From JBOGCH01 sp051656645 (GTDB taxonomy: Bacteria > Bacteroidota > Bacteroidia > Bacteroidales > Marinifilaceae): a stretch of 64,000 nucleotides of DNA. Shown one piece after another: positions 62,917 through 64,000 of this stretch. The notes below the pieces were generated by a model. That model saw only the letters and a program-made list of their open reading frames with translations, made no database searches and was not told the origin of the DNA. Position numbers and translations under genes: made by a program. Location of the stretch: contig JBOGCH010000015.1 of NCBI GenBank assembly GCA_051656645.1, forward strand, positions 1 through 64,000, given 5' to 3'. Every line of letters starts with the position of its first letter. Position 1 is the first letter of the stretch.

Positions 62917-64000
62917 TTAAAGTGATCTGCGAATAACTAAATTTTTAGTAACACGATTTCCAGCACCGTCCACTACTGTAATTTGGAATGTATGGTCAAA
63001 ACTTCCTGTATTAGGAGCTGTTAGCATACTCATAAATCCTCCAATACTAAATAAGTATTCTTTTTTATCTTTTATAGGATCGTTAGCGTCAAGAATACCT
63101 AGTGAAGTTAACATATCTTGTGAGTCGGTGCTCATAGTCGATGGATTTGCCAAATCCCAAGGAGAACCTTCCGGTGTCAATCCAGCAAAAATAGATTGCA
63201 TTACTTCATCAGTCGAACTCATTGTAAGGAATAAGTTTTGTATACCGCCGTTAGAAGCGCCTAATGTAATATTCATAATCGTAGCACCTAAATCGCTCAT
63301 TGCCCCAAGTACAATAACCGGCTCATCAACATTAAATGCATTTCCGTTGTAACTTGTTCCTACAATTGTCGGAGCAGATGGGTCTGGGTTAGGCTCTTGT
63401 CCTCCGTTATTTCCCCAATCGCCATCATCGCCATTGTTATCAATTACATCATTTCCTCCGGGAATAGAGATATTAGTGTCTTTCTCATCCACAGTTAAGT
63501 CAATATTAATCAACTTATCAGTAATTAAACCAGCCTCTGTGTTAATGCTTAGTTTAATTTTATGCCATTGTTTTGACTCTACATTCTTAATCTGGTAAGT
63601 TCTTTCAACCTCTTGTGTTAAATCCTCTGTAAACTTTCCACGAATTGTTAGCAATAAAATTCCATCATTAGGAGTGTTAATATACCCGTGTCCTTCGGTT
63701 GTAGGTGTAAACTCTAGGAAGATATTATTGTGATGTAAAATAGCTGTACCATCAGTGATGTTTTGCATGAATAACGGTGTAAACTCAACCGATGCTTTTA
63801 CGCAAGCTAATTGGCAAACTACCGATGCATCTGTCACCTCTTGGATGCCAACAGAGAAAGCCTTTGATCCATAGTAATATGGAACATCAAAACCCACTTG
63901 TTGTTCACCATTGTAAGCTTCAATATTATAATCGCCCGCTGCAATTGTAATAACGGATGGCATGTCGCTATATTTTGTCCATACCGAATCATATTTTATT
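62917..64000 (-). CDS. DUF4493-type lipoprotein, 5' end outside the window
   Basis: The reading frame is open to the window edge; an internal Met at 63963 is not the true start, since the upstream codons (YDSVWTKYSDMPSVITIA) continue the DUF4493 pattern. Visible: AAGDYNIEAYNGEQQVGFDV, PYYYGSKAFSVGIQEV, a Pro/Asp/Asn/Gly-rich linker (DDGDWGNNGGQEPNPDPSAP, about two thirds of the way along) and a C-terminal beta domain ending KNLVIRRSL. It has no PCMD, unlike its neighbour. It is the first visible gene of the minus-strand cluster; the operon start and promoter lie beyond 64000. Confidence 0.75.
   Translation of the reverse strand, partial: IKYDSVWTKYSDMPSVITIAAGDYNIEAYNGEQQVGFDVPYYYGSKAFSVGIQEVTDASVVCQLACVKASVEFTPLFMQNITDGTAILHHNNIFLEFTPTTEGHGYINTPNDGILLLTIRGKFTEDLTQEVERTYQIKNVESKQWHKIKLSINTEAGLITDKLINIDLTVDEKDTNISIPGGNDVIDNNGDDGDWGNNGGQEPNPDPSAPTIVGTSYNGNAFNVDEPVIVLGAMSDLGATIMNITLGASNGGIQNLFLTMSSTDEVMQSIFAGLTPEGSPWDLANPSTMSTDSQDMLTSLGILDANDPIKDKKEYLFSIGGFMSMLTAPNTGSFDHTFQITVVDGAGNRVTKNLVIRRSL

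Overview
The window comes from a low-GC member of the Bacteroidota, most likely a Bacteroidales gut commensal. The evidence is the gene content (SusC/SusD pairs, ECF sigma/FecR switches, BACON, PKD-like, DUF4843, DUF4493/PCMD and M60 families), promoters of the TAnnTTTG type (some with a TTTG box about 19 nt upstream), weak Shine-Dalgarno sequences and many lipoprotein signals. I cannot fix genus or species from the sequence. No tRNA, insertion sequence, prophage or CRISPR array was seen.

Layout. 1-570: the end of an rRNA operon (5S rRNA plus terminator), followed by three unusual repeats built from inverted and direct pieces of the 5S 3' half. 770-2158: secreted C1B aminopeptidase. 2244-13948: first ECF sigma/FecR/SusC/SusD operon, ending in DUF4843, PKD-like, metzincin-like protease and TlpA-like lipoproteins. 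14307-16812: antiporter and a BACON lipoprotein. 17068-28974: second, paralogous operon with the same core but ending in an M60 (mucin/glycoprotein-type) metallopeptidase. 29134-32311: purD, a membrane protein and a formate/nitrite-type channel. 32387-40671 (minus): murF, a polyprenol-phosphate glycosyltransferase and dihydroorotase; then purN and dnaE. 40850-43093: acpP, fabF, rnc. 43468-50193: a 2241-residue protein joining an aminotransferase-like domain to an HPr-kinase/PEPCK-like P-loop domain. 50565-55836: DUF389 protein, DciA-like protein, an OlsF-like bifunctional acyltransferase, a LysE exporter and HydE on the minus strand. 56023-58359: a membrane-anchored propeller-like protein. 58413-64000 (minus): a DUF4493/PCMD lipoprotein and beta-barrel cluster that runs off the window end.

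How the genes work together. The two SusC/D operons look like separately induced nutrient-capture systems. In each, a SusC with an N-terminal STN domain can signal through FecR to its ECF sigma factor, while surface lipoproteins including a zinc peptidase process a protein or glycoprotein substrate. The same chassis with different peptidase cargo suggests duplication followed by specialisation.

Features that standard families do not explain: (i) the 5S-derived repeat array at 186-566; (ii) three intergenic elements (14081-14180, 36084-36199, 50281-50382) made of 11-nt tandem units followed by an inverted copy, each with its own unit sequence but a shared GGTTT core; (iii) the 2241-residue two-enzyme protein, with a structured, terminator-ended RNA candidate upstream of it.
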